In this document: positions 33,916 to 47,293 of the stretch, in pieces
How positions within the stretch are numbered: position 1 is the stretch's first letter
How the letters are laid out: every line of letters begins with the position of its first letter
DNA from: Lentibacillus kapialis
GTDB lineage: Bacteria; Bacillota; Bacilli; Bacillales; Amphibacillaceae
Reading direction: 5' to 3'
DNA: 62,824 bases
Assembly (NCBI RefSeq): GCF_014646635.1
Contig: NZ_BMNQ01000012.1
Location: forward strand, 1-62,824
Position numbers and translations under genes: made by a program
The notes under the pieces: generated by a model
The model's input: only the letters and a program-made list of their open reading frames with translations
The model's database searches: none
Told to the model about the DNA's origin: nothing

Positions 33916-34872
33916 CTACTCCCTCAGCTTCGGATCAAGCGCATCCTGAAGCCCGTCACCTAATACGTTAAATGCAAACATGGTAAATGAAATAAAGAAA
34001 GCCGGAAAAAACAAGGTCCACCAGTAGCCTGACAAAATGGCGCCTAATGCATCGTTTGCCATCACACCCCAGCTCGCAAACGGTGATTGGATGCCCAATC
34101 CCAGGAAGCTCAGGAATGCCTCGGCAAAAATCGCATTCGGTACGGTCAGTGTCATTTGAACGATAATCGGCCCCATTGTATTCGGGATCAAATTTTTCCG
34201 GATGATCCTCGATGTCTTAGTTCCGAATGATTTCGATGCCAGCACAAATTCAAAATTTTTGATCTGCAGAACTTGTCCCCTGACAATCCTGGCCATTCCA
34301 ACCCAACCAGTGACACACAGCGCGATAATGATGGTTGCAAGGCTCGGCCCCATGACAACCAGCAGCAATATGACAACCAGCAGATACGGCAGACCGTACA
34401 ATACTTCGATAATCCGCATCATGATACTATCTGTCCGTCCGCCTTTATACCCGGAAACACCGCCGTAAATGACGCCGACAAAAAAATCAATCAAGGCTGC
34501 CATTAACCCGACGAAGAGTGAAATTCTGGCGCCATACCATGTGCGCGTGAAGACATCACGTCCGAGTGAATCTGTACCAAACCAGTGATCAGTTGAGGGC
34601 GGCATGAACTGATTCGGACGGTTCTGGTCTGTTACAGTATATGGTGAAATCATCGGGCCAATAACCGCCAGAATCCCCAGGATAATCAGAAAGGCCATCC
34701 CCGCCATGGCCAGTTTATTTTTTTTAAGACGCTTCCATGCATCTTTCCAGTACGAAAGCGATGGACGTGATACGGCTTCAGCCGCTTTCAGGTCTTTATC
34801 TCTCCATTGAAACCAATCATCCGGTATACTGGCAGAAGAATGGGCGTGTTTTGTTTCATCAGGTGCAGCCAT
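33916..34872 (-). CDS. dppC: Peptide ABC transporter permease DppC
   Basis: About 318 residues with a cytoplasmic N-terminal region, one helix (LAMAGMAFLIILGILAVIGP), the OppC extracytoplasmic segment and then a five-helix BPD_transp_1 core. WFGTDSLGRDVFTRTWYGAR is the family hallmark; the coupling loop GMARIVRGQVLQIKNFEFVLA is present. AAGGGGGG precedes the ATG at 34872. It follows dppB by one base, so translation is probably coupled. Confidence 0.95.
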   Translation of the reverse strand: MAAPDETKHAHSSASIPDDWFQWRDKDLKAAEAVSRPSLSYWKDAWKRLKKNKLAMAGMAFLIILGILAVIGPMISPYTVTDQNRPNQFMPPSTDHWFGTDSLGRDVFTRTWYGARISLFVGLMAALIDFFVGVIYGGVSGYKGGRTDSIMMRIIEVLYGLPYLLVVILLLVVMGPSLATIIIALCVTGWVGMARIVRGQVLQIKNFEFVLASKSFGTKTSRIIRKNLIPNTMGPIIVQMTLTVPNAIFAEAFLSFLGLGIQSPFASWGVMANDALGAILSGYWWTLFFPAFFISFTMFAFNVLGDGLQDALDPKLRE

Positions 34873-34873
34873 T

Positions 34874-35806
34874 TTATTCGCCCCCCTTCTTATGCAGTTT
34901 AATGCGCGGATCAAGCAACCCGTAGGCAACATCAACTAAAAACAGCATCAGGATCAGAAAGGCACTGTAAAAAACGGTTGTCCCCATAATTACCGGGTAA
35001 TCCCGCTGATTAATGCTTTCGACAAAGTATTTTCCCATGCCGGGAATACCGAATATCTGTTCAATGACGAAGGTTCCGGTCAAAATACCGGCAAGAAGTG
35101 TGCCCATAATCGTCACCACCGGCATCAATGCATTTTTCAGTGCATGTTTAATGATGACTTTCCAAGGTTTCAGACCTTTGGCGCGCGCCATTTTAATATA
35201 GTCCTGTGTCAGCACTTCAAGCATAGTCGATCGCGTGAGGCGTGCGATAATTGCCATTGGACCGGTAGCCAGCGCAATGGTCGGCATAATCATATGTAGC
35301 GGGCTGGACCATGTCGCAGCCGGGAGAATGCCCCAGTAGACTGCCAGCACTTGAATCAGCATGGTCGCGAGAACAAAGTTGGGGATTGATATGCCCAGAA
35401 CAGCAATCGTCATCGCCAGATAATCAATGATTCCGTTATGTTTCAGGGCTGCAAAAATGCCGAGTATAATCCCGGAAATAACGGCGACCGCGATCGTGAC
35501 CACTCCGAGTTCAAATGAAATCGGAAACCCCCGTCCAAGCAGATCGTTCACCGATTCCGTCGGCTGTTTAATTGATGGACCAAAATCCAATGTCACAATT
35601 GATTTTATGTAAAGCAAATACTGTATGAAATAAGGCTCATCCAGATTATAATGCGCTTCAAGGTTAGCCTGAACCGTCTCGTTGGTCGTCCGTTCCTCAT
35701 TTAGCGGCGACCCCGGCAGTGTCACCATCAGAACAAATGTCAGTGTGACAATGATCCATAGCGTCACAGCCATGATAGCGAATCGTTTTAAGATATAACC
35801 GAGCAT
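34874..35806 (-). CDS. dppB: Peptide ABC transporter permease DppB
   Basis: A 310-residue membrane protein with six predicted helices. The N-terminus MLGYILKRFAIMAVTLWIIVTLTFVLM and DPYFIQYLLYI-type loop are standard, and the coupling loop is TRSTMLEVLTQDYIKMARAKGLKPWKV. It is the first gene of the operon; B. subtilis has dppA (D-aminopeptidase) before it, which is absent here. AGGGGTG precedes the ATG. The promoter with a CodY-like box is about 180 bases upstream. Confidence 0.95.
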   Translation of the reverse strand: MLGYILKRFAIMAVTLWIIVTLTFVLMVTLPGSPLNEERTTNETVQANLEAHYNLDEPYFIQYLLYIKSIVTLDFGPSIKQPTESVNDLLGRGFPISFELGVVTIAVAVISGIILGIFAALKHNGIIDYLAMTIAVLGISIPNFVLATMLIQVLAVYWGILPAATWSSPLHMIMPTIALATGPMAIIARLTRSTMLEVLTQDYIKMARAKGLKPWKVIIKHALKNALMPVVTIMGTLLAGILTGTFVIEQIFGIPGMGKYFVESINQRDYPVIMGTTVFYSAFLILMLFLVDVAYGLLDPRIKLHKKGGE

Positions 35807-35976
35807 CCTGATACACCCCTATGTCAGCCGTTTTCTCTGTAAGCGATTTCAATACGAAGAAGCTTAAAGACACAAAATTTCTTTGACCCTTTTACATTAC
35901 GAAAAGTATATACCTCGACCAAACGTGAATGAATCGAGCCTTTTTTTAAGCGTCATTTTTCTTACAATTGTTTTTT

Positions 35977-35991
35977 AATTTTCTTAAATTT
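35977..35991 (-). promoter_or_regulatory. CodY-like box at the dpp promoter
   Basis: AATTTTCTTAAATTT matches 13 of 15 positions of the CodY consensus (AATTTTCWGAAAATT). It overlaps the proposed -10. The dpp operon of B. subtilis is a classic CodY target, so conservation of the site is plausible. Confidence 0.6.
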
Positions 35992-36015
35992 TATCATATA
36001 ATAGCCAGAATGCAA
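35988..36015 (-). promoter_or_regulatory. Putative promoter of the dpp-ykf operon
   Basis: On the minus strand TTGCAT (36010-36015), 16-bp spacer, TAAAAT (35988-35993). CodY bound at 35977-35991 would cover the -10 and the start site. The remaining sequence to the dppB start has no obvious structure. Confidence 0.5.
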
Positions 36016-36142
36016 TATAAAATTTAACTGCCTTGGTAAAAGACTCAGAAACAAGAGCCCGTCTGCAGTGTTATCCGGCCGTTTAAGCATACAGGATGAT
36101 CGTTGAAGTATATCCCTGCTATCGGGGTGATATCCCCGCTCA

Positions 36143-36225
36143 TTAGAAAAACTTGGCACTCTCCTCGTCTTATAGCGAATGCCGAAGCTTATAAGGTCAT
36201 CCATAATTTATACTTTCCGACGTTA
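36143..36225 (+). repeat. 88-bp dispersed hairpin repeat, copy between murAA and dpp
   Basis: Shortened copy from TTAGAAAAACTTGGC to CCGACGTTA; the CTTTT before TATAAGG is lost. It lies upstream of the dpp promoter and just beyond the murAA terminator. Confidence 0.85.
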
Positions 36226-36227
36226 AA

Positions 36228-36258
36228 ATAAAAACAGATGGGTGTCCCATCTGTTTTT
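36228..36258 (-). terminator. murAA terminator
   Basis: Perfect inverted repeat AAAACAGATGGG / CCCATCTGTTTT with loop TGT. T-runs occur on both strands. It is 32 bases past the murAA stop. Confidence 0.88.
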
Positions 36259-36289
36259 GCAATATTGGATAATCATTCAGTTCAAATAC

Positions 36290-37615
36290 TTAACTTTCGG
36301 CTTCAACCGCAATGTCTTCATGATCAATTTGGACAAACGGATTAACGGCATTCCCGTCTTCATCTACCCGTTCAATGTCTGCTCCCAGGCGAGCCAGCTT
36401 GTCGGCAAAATCAACATAGCCGCGGTCAAGATGCTTCAATTCCGTTACACGCGTATATCCGTCAGCAACCAATCCGGCCAAAATCAATGCCGCTGCTGCA
36501 CGCAAATCCGTTGCAGCAACTTCGGCACCCTGCAGATCAGCAGGACCTTCAATAATGACATTGCGTCCTTCAATTTTCATTTTGGCGTTCATACGGCGGA
36601 ACTCTTCTACGTGCATAAACCGGTTTTCGAACACTGTTTCCGTAATAACACTTGTGCCATACGCATTCAGCATCAGAGCCATCATTTGCGATTGCATGTC
36701 AGTCGGAAATCCAGGATGTGGCAGTGTTTTAATATCAGTCGAATGTAATTTATCAGGACCGATAACGCGAATGCCCTCGCCCTGTTCAAAGATTGTGACA
36801 TCCATTTCTTCCAGCTTGGAAATAACAGAACGCAAATGCTCGCTCTCCGCATTTTCAATCAGAATGTCCCCACCGGTAATGGCACCTGCAACCATAAAAG
36901 TGCCGGCTTCAACCCGGTCCGGAATAATGGCATGTTCTGCACCGTGAAGTTCTTCAACACCTTCGATACGGATTGTTTCTGTTCCTGCACCAACAACTTT
37001 GGCTCCCATTTTATTTAGGAAGTTGGCCAAGTCTACAATTTCAGGTTCTTTTGCACAATTTTCAATGACAGTTTTACCTTCTGCCAGTGATGCTGCCATC
37101 ATAATATTCTCAGTTGCCCCAACGCTTGCCATATCCAAGTAAATTTTAGCACCCTGCAGGCGTCCGGCAGTTTCCACTTCCACGTAACCATTTCCAACGT
37201 GTACATCGGCACCCATAGCCTCAAAGCCCTTCAAATGCAAATCAATCGGCCGTGATCCAATCGCACAGCCTCCGGGCATAGCTACTTTCGCATGGCCAAA
37301 ACGTGCAAGCAATGGTCCGAGAACCAATACAGATGCACGCATTTTCCGCACATACTCAAAAGGAGCTTCAGTCAGCAGTTGATTAGTTGCATCAACGTTA
37401 ACGGTATTATTTTCGAAATGTACATTCGCATTCATATTCCGCAATACTTCATTAATTGTATACACATCAGCCAGGACGGGAACATCTTTGATAGTACTTT
37501 TTCCTTCGCTGGCCAATATGCTGGCGGTTATGACCGGCAGCACCGCATTCTTCGCCCCTTCAACTCTTACGGAGCCATGGAGACGTTCTCCGCCTTTTAC
37601 TATGATTTTGTCCAT
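36290..37615 (-). CDS. murAA: UDP-N-acetylglucosamine 1-carboxyvinyltransferase
   Basis: First committed step of peptidoglycan synthesis: transfers enolpyruvate from PEP to UDP-GlcNAc; target of fosfomycin. Length 441 residues. [17 protein letters not shown] at the N-terminus and the loop [22 protein letters not shown] with the catalytic, fosfomycin-reactive Cys are intact. AAGGGGA precedes the ATG. I call it murAA because of its place between ywmB and spoIID-linked genes, as in B. subtilis. The last 15 residues are an extra acidic tail ([11 protein letters not shown]). Confidence 0.95.
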   Translation of the reverse strand: MDKIIVKGGERLHGSVRVEGAKNAVLPVITASILASEGKSTIKDVPVLADVYTINEVLRNMNANVHFENNTVNVDATNQLLTEAPFEYVRKMRASVLVLGPLLARFGHAKVAMPGGCAIGSRPIDLHLKGFEAMGADVHVGNGYVEVETAGRLQGAKIYLDMASVGATENIMMAASLAEGKTVIENCAKEPEIVDLANFLNKMGAKVVGAGTETIRIEGVEELHGAEHAIIPDRVEAGTFMVAGAITGGDILIENAESEHLRSVISKLEEMDVTIFEQGEGIRVIGPDKLHSTDIKTLPHPGFPTDMQSQMMALMLNAYGTSVITETVFENRFMHVEEFRRMNAKMKIEGRNVIIEGPADLQGAEVAATDLRAAAALILAGLVADGYTRVTELKHLDRGYVDFADKLARLGADIERVDEDGNAVNPFVQIDHEDIAVEAES

Positions 37616-37648
37616 GTTCTATTCCCCTTATAATCCATTTTCACTATA

Positions 37649-38365
37649 TCAATATTCATTTATCAGGATAGGTGTGCCTATCGTCAGACGCTTGCTGTTT
37701 TGTGCTGCGTTTTGAATCACAATCTGCAAATTGATCGGTTGCTTCATTTTAATCGTTTGCTCCCATAATGGTGTATACCCGTAAATGATTTTGTTAACCG
37801 TCGATTGTTCCACATTATCTGTCTGTTCACGAACTTTTGACAGTTGCAGGGTATTTTTTAATCGAGCAAAAAAATTATCATCTTCTATTATATCATTATT
37901 TATTGTTGAGAGACAAGCAAATTTTGTCGATTTATTTGTGAAATATGAGGTATGTATGTCGCCTATACGATCAATATAATCAGCGGCAACTTTATCATTC
38001 CATTTATCTCCCTGCAAAACGGCAATTAACTCCGCATCATACAACGGATTTTCCGGAATGACAACACTATAGCTTTCGGAAAAGCTGGTCTGTTTCTGTA
38101 CGCGCTCAAAGAAATATTTTACTGTATTTTCATCTTCATCGCTAGAGACCTTATAACTATTTTTGTCCCTCAACTTTTGTAACAATCTGTCGACATCATC
38201 TTTAGCCATTTTTTCTTTGATGGTCACCTGCCAGTTGTCTACGGATAACCCATTGTCGCTTACCACGGATCCCAGTTCGGTCATTTCATCGCTCTTGTTG
38301 GCAAATGCCGTTGTACTAACCGTCATCAATATAACTATACTCATAATGAGTGCAAACGACCGCAT
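37649..38365 (-). CDS. ywmB: YwmB family protein, secreted
   Basis: About 238 residues. A signal peptide (RSFALIMSIVILMTVSTTAFA) precedes a soluble extracytoplasmic domain of the YwmB/TATA-box-binding-like family, whose role is unknown. The place between ywzB and murAA is the B. subtilis arrangement and decides the name. GGGGGCG precedes the ATG at 38365; an earlier in-frame Met has no ribosome site. Confidence 0.88.
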   Translation of the reverse strand: MRSFALIMSIVILMTVSTTAFANKSDEMTELGSVVSDNGLSVDNWQVTIKEKMAKDDVDRLLQKLRDKNSYKVSSDEDENTVKYFFERVQKQTSFSESYSVVIPENPLYDAELIAVLQGDKWNDKVAADYIDRIGDIHTSYFTNKSTKFACLSTINNDIIEDDNFFARLKNTLQLSKVREQTDNVEQSTVNKIIYGYTPLWEQTIKMKQPINLQIVIQNAAQNSKRLTIGTPILINEY

Positions 38366-38442
38366 TAAAACGCCCCCTTGTTTTACTCTATAATTAGTAT
38401 GAACAAGAGGGAGAGTCCGCAAACGGTTATAATAATAGTTTT

Positions 38443-38779
38443 ATAGAATGGGCTGTTGACCAAAATCTATGGTTGACAAATTAGATGTCATTTTAACGTC
38501 AGCAGTCGCTTCGGAAAAACACTAGTGTGCTCGTCGTGTTGCAAGTTTTTCGGTGAAGCAGCACTCCTCGCAACTCGTAGCTCATTCGGTGGATGTTTCG
38601 CTCGTCGCTTTCCGTGGGCTTGTCCTCAGCCTCCTCGAAAAAGAAGGTCGCTTTTTCTGCGGGGTCTTAACACTGCGCATTCCCACAGGAGTCTCCGTGT
38701 TTTTCCTCCGCTAGCTAGTTTCACTACTATATTCACTCATTCATCTCAACCATAGATTTTGGTGTTGACCCATAGAATG
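38443..38779. mobile_element. 321-bp non-autonomous element with 8-bp target duplication (ISL3-like ends)
   Basis: The element at 38451-38771 is bounded by the direct repeat ATAGAATG (38443-38450 and 38772-38779). Its ends are inverted and share ACCAAAATCTATGGTTGA after GG-T; both begin with GG. No transposase is encoded. ISL3-family elements make 8-bp duplications and have ends starting with GG, so this is probably an ISL3-derived MITE. It lies between ywmB and ywzB. Confidence 0.85.
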
Positions 38780-38797
38780 ATGTTAAAATTCTTTTAA

Positions 38798-39031
38798 TCA
38801 GAACAGGTACAGCAGATCCTGTGACCATTGAAGAAACTCAAGGAAAAATCTACTGACCCCCGTGCCGATAGTAATTGTAATGAATATAATGAGTACTCTG
38901 GCTTCTGTTTCCCGGCCCTTTCGGATCAGCGGATCAAAATTGATTGTCGTGATAACCCGCCATGTAATATAAATGAAAATCAAATGCGATATCATACTTA
39001 TGATCGCAGTTACACCAATTGAAGAAAACAT
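38798..39031 (-). CDS. ywzB: DUF1146 family membrane protein YwzB
   Basis: 77 residues with two predicted helices (IGVTAIISMISHLIFIYITWRVI and ARVLIIFITITIGTGVSRFFLEF) and the typical loop INFDPLIRKGRE. Function unknown. It always lies between atpC and murAA in Bacillaceae, as here. AAAGGTG precedes the ATG. Confidence 0.9.
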   Translation of the reverse strand: MFSSIGVTAIISMISHLIFIYITWRVITTINFDPLIRKGRETEARVLIIFITITIGTGVSRFFLEFLQWSQDLLYLF

Positions 39032-39054
39032 AGTTCCACACCTTTATCTGTGAT

Positions 39055-39143
39055 CTTAGAAAAACTCGGCATTCGCCTCGTCTTATAGCGAATGCCGAAG
39101 CTTTTCTTATAAGGTCATCCATAATTTATACTTTCTGACGTTA
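39055..39143 (+). repeat. 88-bp dispersed hairpin repeat, copy upstream of ywzB
   Basis: Complete copy with the stem CGGCATTCGC / GCGAATGCCG intact. The next, split copy begins at once. Confidence 0.9.
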
Positions 39144-39388
39144 TTAGAAAAACTACAAGCCTAGGAGCTTTGGACAGAAGGCGTCTTATTAAGGAAAATC
39201 CGACTAGATAGAGCGTATACACCGATCCGGGAATATACTTCGCGCACCTTAGGGCGGCTGATAAATCCCTCGCGCTGAACACTACGGGAGTTCACCTATG
39301 CCAATCTTCACGCAGGAGTTATCTACGTATATTTCCTCCGCTAAATTGATCTTATAAGGTCATCCATAATGTGTACTTTCTGACGCTA
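39144..39388 (+). repeat. 88-bp dispersed repeat split by about 195 bp
   Basis: The left end TTAGAAAAACTAC (39144-39156) and the right end CTTATAAGGTCATCC to TTTCTGACGCTA (39351-39388) frame about 195 bp of other sequence. That insert has no open frame of note; its end ATTTCCTCCGCTA resembles TTTTCCTCCGCTA inside the element at 38451-38771. Confidence 0.6.
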
Positions 39389-39605
39389 AAATCAAACATG
39401 TTGCTTTGTATCAACTGTTACTTTGCCATGTATTAGGGTGTTTGTCAAATAAGGCAGCCACTCTCCCAAGCCTCTCTTTTTATCGACAGTTCTTATTATT
39501 TCCCGGGAAATATCGACAGAAAAATCGGATTATTGATAGTAAACTTTTGGCTGATAGTGATGCTTTTCTGCAGCTCCAATCAAAATGCCTGTTGGCTGAA
39601 CAGAA
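39389..39605. other. Non-coding stretch downstream of the atp terminator
   Basis: About 217 bp between the split repeat and the atp operon terminator. No convincing frame, promoter or repeat is visible. Confidence 0.4.
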
Positions 39606-39640
39606 AAGATCTCTTATAACAAAGTGTTATAAGAGATCTT
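39606..39640 (-). terminator. atp operon terminator
   Basis: Perfect 15-bp inverted repeat AAGATCTCTTATAAC / GTTATAAGAGATCTT with a 5-base loop and a T-rich tail on the minus strand. It ends 42 bases from the atpC stop. Confidence 0.92.
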
Positions 39641-39682
39641 ATGTGTACGCATTCGCTATAAGTAACTACCTGATCTGCTCAA

Positions 39683-40090
<408 letters not shown>

Positions 40091-40114
40091 TTAAGACAGG
40101 TAAATAAATGGATG

Positions 40115-40200
40115 TTAGAAAACTTGGCTTATCGCCAAGCTTTAATGGCGAAAGCCTTAGTTGCACTTATGCAGTAAGAAATAATTTATACTTTCTTAAC
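40115..40200 (+). repeat. 88-bp dispersed repeat, degenerate copy in the atpD-atpC gap
   Basis: Keeps TTAGAAAACTTGGC and the end AATTTATACTTTCT, with a different inner stem (GGCTTATCGCC). It directly precedes a better copy. Confidence 0.65.
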
Positions 40201-40203
40201 TGC

Positions 40204-40288
40204 TTAGAAAAACTCGGCATTCGCCTCGTCCTATAGAGTGCCGAAGTTTTTCTTATAAGGTCATCCATAATGTATACTTTCTGACGTT
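40204..40288 (+). repeat. 88-bp dispersed hairpin repeat in the atpD-atpC gap
   Basis: Near-complete copy, with four bases missing from the right arm of the stem. It lies within the ATP synthase operon and should be part of its transcript. Confidence 0.88.
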
Positions 40289-40364
40289 AAAACAACAACA
40301 GCTGCTCGTAACTAGCAGACACGCTTGTCACTGCATGTCACTGTTTAGTTGCTTTTGTCTCTAT

Positions 40365-42778
<2,414 letters not shown>

Positions 42779-42782
42779 TCAT

Positions 42783-44300
<1,518 letters not shown>

Positions 44301-44315
44301 TCACCCCTATCTTCT

Positions 44316-44855
44316 TTAGTCTGCTGTTACGATATTCCGTTTGATCCGCTTTAACTTACCGCTGATTGTGCCATCGTAAATCGTATTGCCGATTCTTAAT
44401 TTAAGGCCGCCGATGATAGATGAATCCACAACGGTATTAAGTTTGATGGCTTGTTTATTGAAACGCTTTGCAAAGGTGTTTTCAAGTTGTTCTTTCTCAC
44501 TGTCCGACAATTCGCGGACAGTATATACTGTTGCTTCCGCAATTCCTTTTGCATCATTTACCATATGGGTAAAATGGTCAATAATAGCGGGCAGGTTTCC
44601 GATACGATGCCGTTTATTCAAAAGGTCCAACGTCGTCACAACCTCATTGGAAAACGCTTGAAACACATCGTCAATGAATTGCTTTTTCGTATCGTTATCA
44701 ATACGCGGATGCTCCAGGAAAGACACCAGTTGTTCATTTTCAACAAAGATTGATTTCAGGACATCCAATTCCTCAGCCAGTTGATCCATTTTGCCTTTTT
44801 CGTCACCAATCTGAAAAAGAGCCTCGGCATAGCGGCTGGCAGCTACGTCACTCAT
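44316..44855 (-). CDS. atpH: ATP synthase F1 subunit delta
   Basis: 179 residues, OSCP/delta family, peripheral stalk. Helical N-terminal domain (SRYAEALFQIGDEKGKMDQL) and the C-terminal signature LKLRIGNTIYDGTISGKLKRIKR. Its start overlaps the end of atpF by 8 bases. Confidence 0.96.
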   Translation of the reverse strand: MSDVAASRYAEALFQIGDEKGKMDQLAEELDVLKSIFVENEQLVSFLEHPRIDNDTKKQFIDDVFQAFSNEVVTTLDLLNKRHRIGNLPAIIDHFTHMVNDAKGIAEATVYTVRELSDSEKEQLENTFAKRFNKQAIKLNTVVDSSIIGGLKLRIGNTIYDGTISGKLKRIKRNIVTAD

Positions 44856-45375
44856 CGTTTTCTCCTGCCTCTTTAATGTATTGATTAATCAGCTCTTCCT
44901 GATCCTGTTCACTGATTTCTTTTTCAATCACTTTGCTGGCTATTAATACGGATAGAGAAGCGACTTTGTCCTGAAGAGTCTGTACCGCTTTTTCTTTTTC
45001 ATTTTCAATTTCTTCCTGAGCCGATTCTTTGATACGTTCCGCCTCACGACGGGCGGATTCGATGATATCCTGCTCCTGTTTTGTCCCGGCATTTTTAGCA
45101 TCTTCTATAATCTGCTGTGCTTCCTGTTTGGTCTGTTTCAATTGTTCAGTTGCTTCCTCACGCGCCTTTTCAGCTTCAGCACGGCTTTGTTCGGCAGCTT
45201 CAATTTCACCTGCGACGTAGTCCTCACGTTGTTGCATGACGTTCATTAGCGGGCCCCATGCAAATTTACGAACCAACAGGATTAAGACAATGAAGAAGAA
45301 CAGTTGGGTCAGCATATCGCCAACCTGAAGCCCGCCGATTCCAGCGTTAATTGTTAACCCGGAGAATGCCTGCAC
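44848..45375 (-). CDS. atpF: ATP synthase F0 subunit b
   Basis: About 175 residues. One N-terminal membrane helix (QLFFFIVLILLVRKFAWGPL) and a long charged coiled coil that forms the peripheral stalk. The frame begins at a GTG at 45393, but AAAGGAG stands before the GTG at 45375, giving the product QAFSGLTINAG with Met first. It overlaps atpH by 8 bases. Confidence 0.95.
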   Translation of the reverse strand: MQAFSGLTINAGIGGLQVGDMLTQLFFFIVLILLVRKFAWGPLMNVMQQREDYVAGEIEAAEQSRAEAEKAREEATEQLKQTKQEAQQIIEDAKNAGTKQEQDIIESARREAERIKESAQEEIENEKEKAVQTLQDKVASLSVLIASKVIEKEISEQDQEELINQYIKEAGENDE

Positions 45376-45493
45376 AGAATTCACTCCTTTCACGTTACAT
45401 ATCGCGTTGTCGATCGTTTAAGCTTAAAGCATAAACAACGGCGAAGGGTCTTTGTGTAACATGATCTCCGCCATTATCTTTCATTCCATTCAG

Positions 45494-45736
<243 letters not shown>

Positions 45737-45800
45737 TTAGTAATTTCCTGTTCCGGTATCTGATTACCGAAACGGGTTACTTAACAATATTCAGCGTAAC

Positions 45801-46529
<729 letters not shown>

Positions 46530-46550
46530 TCACCCCTTTTCCAAACATTA

Positions 46551-46916
46551 TTATTTAGATTCAGACATAAAAAAATCTATCACAATGACCAGATAGGATG
46601 TCATTAATCCAACTATAACGAAAATCATGTCGAAATAGGCGTCATAGCGAAGTGCAATAATCACAACCAAAACGGCCGAAGCCATCCTGGAAAGCGTGCC
46701 GATCCCTGTTGCGGACTTATTTGTTGCTGCTGACTCTGCAAACGCAGCTATTTTACGCTGCAGCAGCCACAAATTGTAAAAACTCGCAGCACCGCCTAAC
46801 AGAAGACCGAGAAAAACACGCGGATATGGTGTAAAGCCTGCTCCCAGGACAAATGCAGCGAGAAGGTAAAACATCCACTTGCGTTGTCTCGTAATCGTCA
46901 TTCCATAATACGACAT
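46551..46916 (-). CDS. atpI: ATP synthase subunit I
   Basis: 121 residues with four predicted helices; assists assembly of the c-ring. LGLLLGGAASFYNLWLLQRKI matches the AtpI family of Bacillaceae. It is the first gene of the operon, with a promoter about 200 bases upstream. GGGAGAAG is somewhat far (about 10 bases) from the ATG at 46916. Confidence 0.9.
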   Translation of the reverse strand: MSYYGMTITRQRKWMFYLLAAFVLGAGFTPYPRVFLGLLLGGAASFYNLWLLQRKIAAFAESAATNKSATGIGTLSRMASAVLVVIIALRYDAYFDMIFVIVGLMTSYLVIVIDFFMSESK

Positions 46917-47113
46917 GATTTGACTCTTCTCCCAATAAAATCGAGCATGATAAATGTCCTCTGCATCAGCTCACTTAGCGGGAATGAGCCTTTGTAACAG
47001 AAGTGAGGTAAATCACAGCTAATGCGGAATATACATCCTATATTCTATGTAAGGTACTGGCTGTTCCTAGTCTCTCAACGACCCTTTGGAACCCTTACCA
47101 TTCCCACTACGCT

Positions 47114-47142
47114 AGTTTACATTAGCGATACCCCATTGTCAA
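47114..47142 (-). promoter_or_regulatory. atp operon promoter
   Basis: TTGACA (47137-47142), 17-bp spacer, TAAACT (47114-47119) on the minus strand. The perfect -35 and spacing make this the best promoter candidate in the 376-bp gap between vpr and atpI; the leader would be about 190 bases long and shows no known riboswitch. Confidence 0.72.
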
Positions 47143-47293
47143 TTAGTATGTTGATAAAATGACATGCCGTCTGCTGCCGTTTTTGTGCGTTTCCGGAGGC
47201 TGCTTTCACTCCTTGATTTCAGCCCTTTTCAGCTTCTCATTATATAGGAAAATCCGATCTGATTCTATGAACATTATGTGAACAAATCCGCCG

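Noticed and set aside
35962-36204. Minus-strand frame of 80 codons upstream of dppB
   Set aside because: It runs through a dispersed repeat and the dpp promoter region, and shows no domain or ribosome site.
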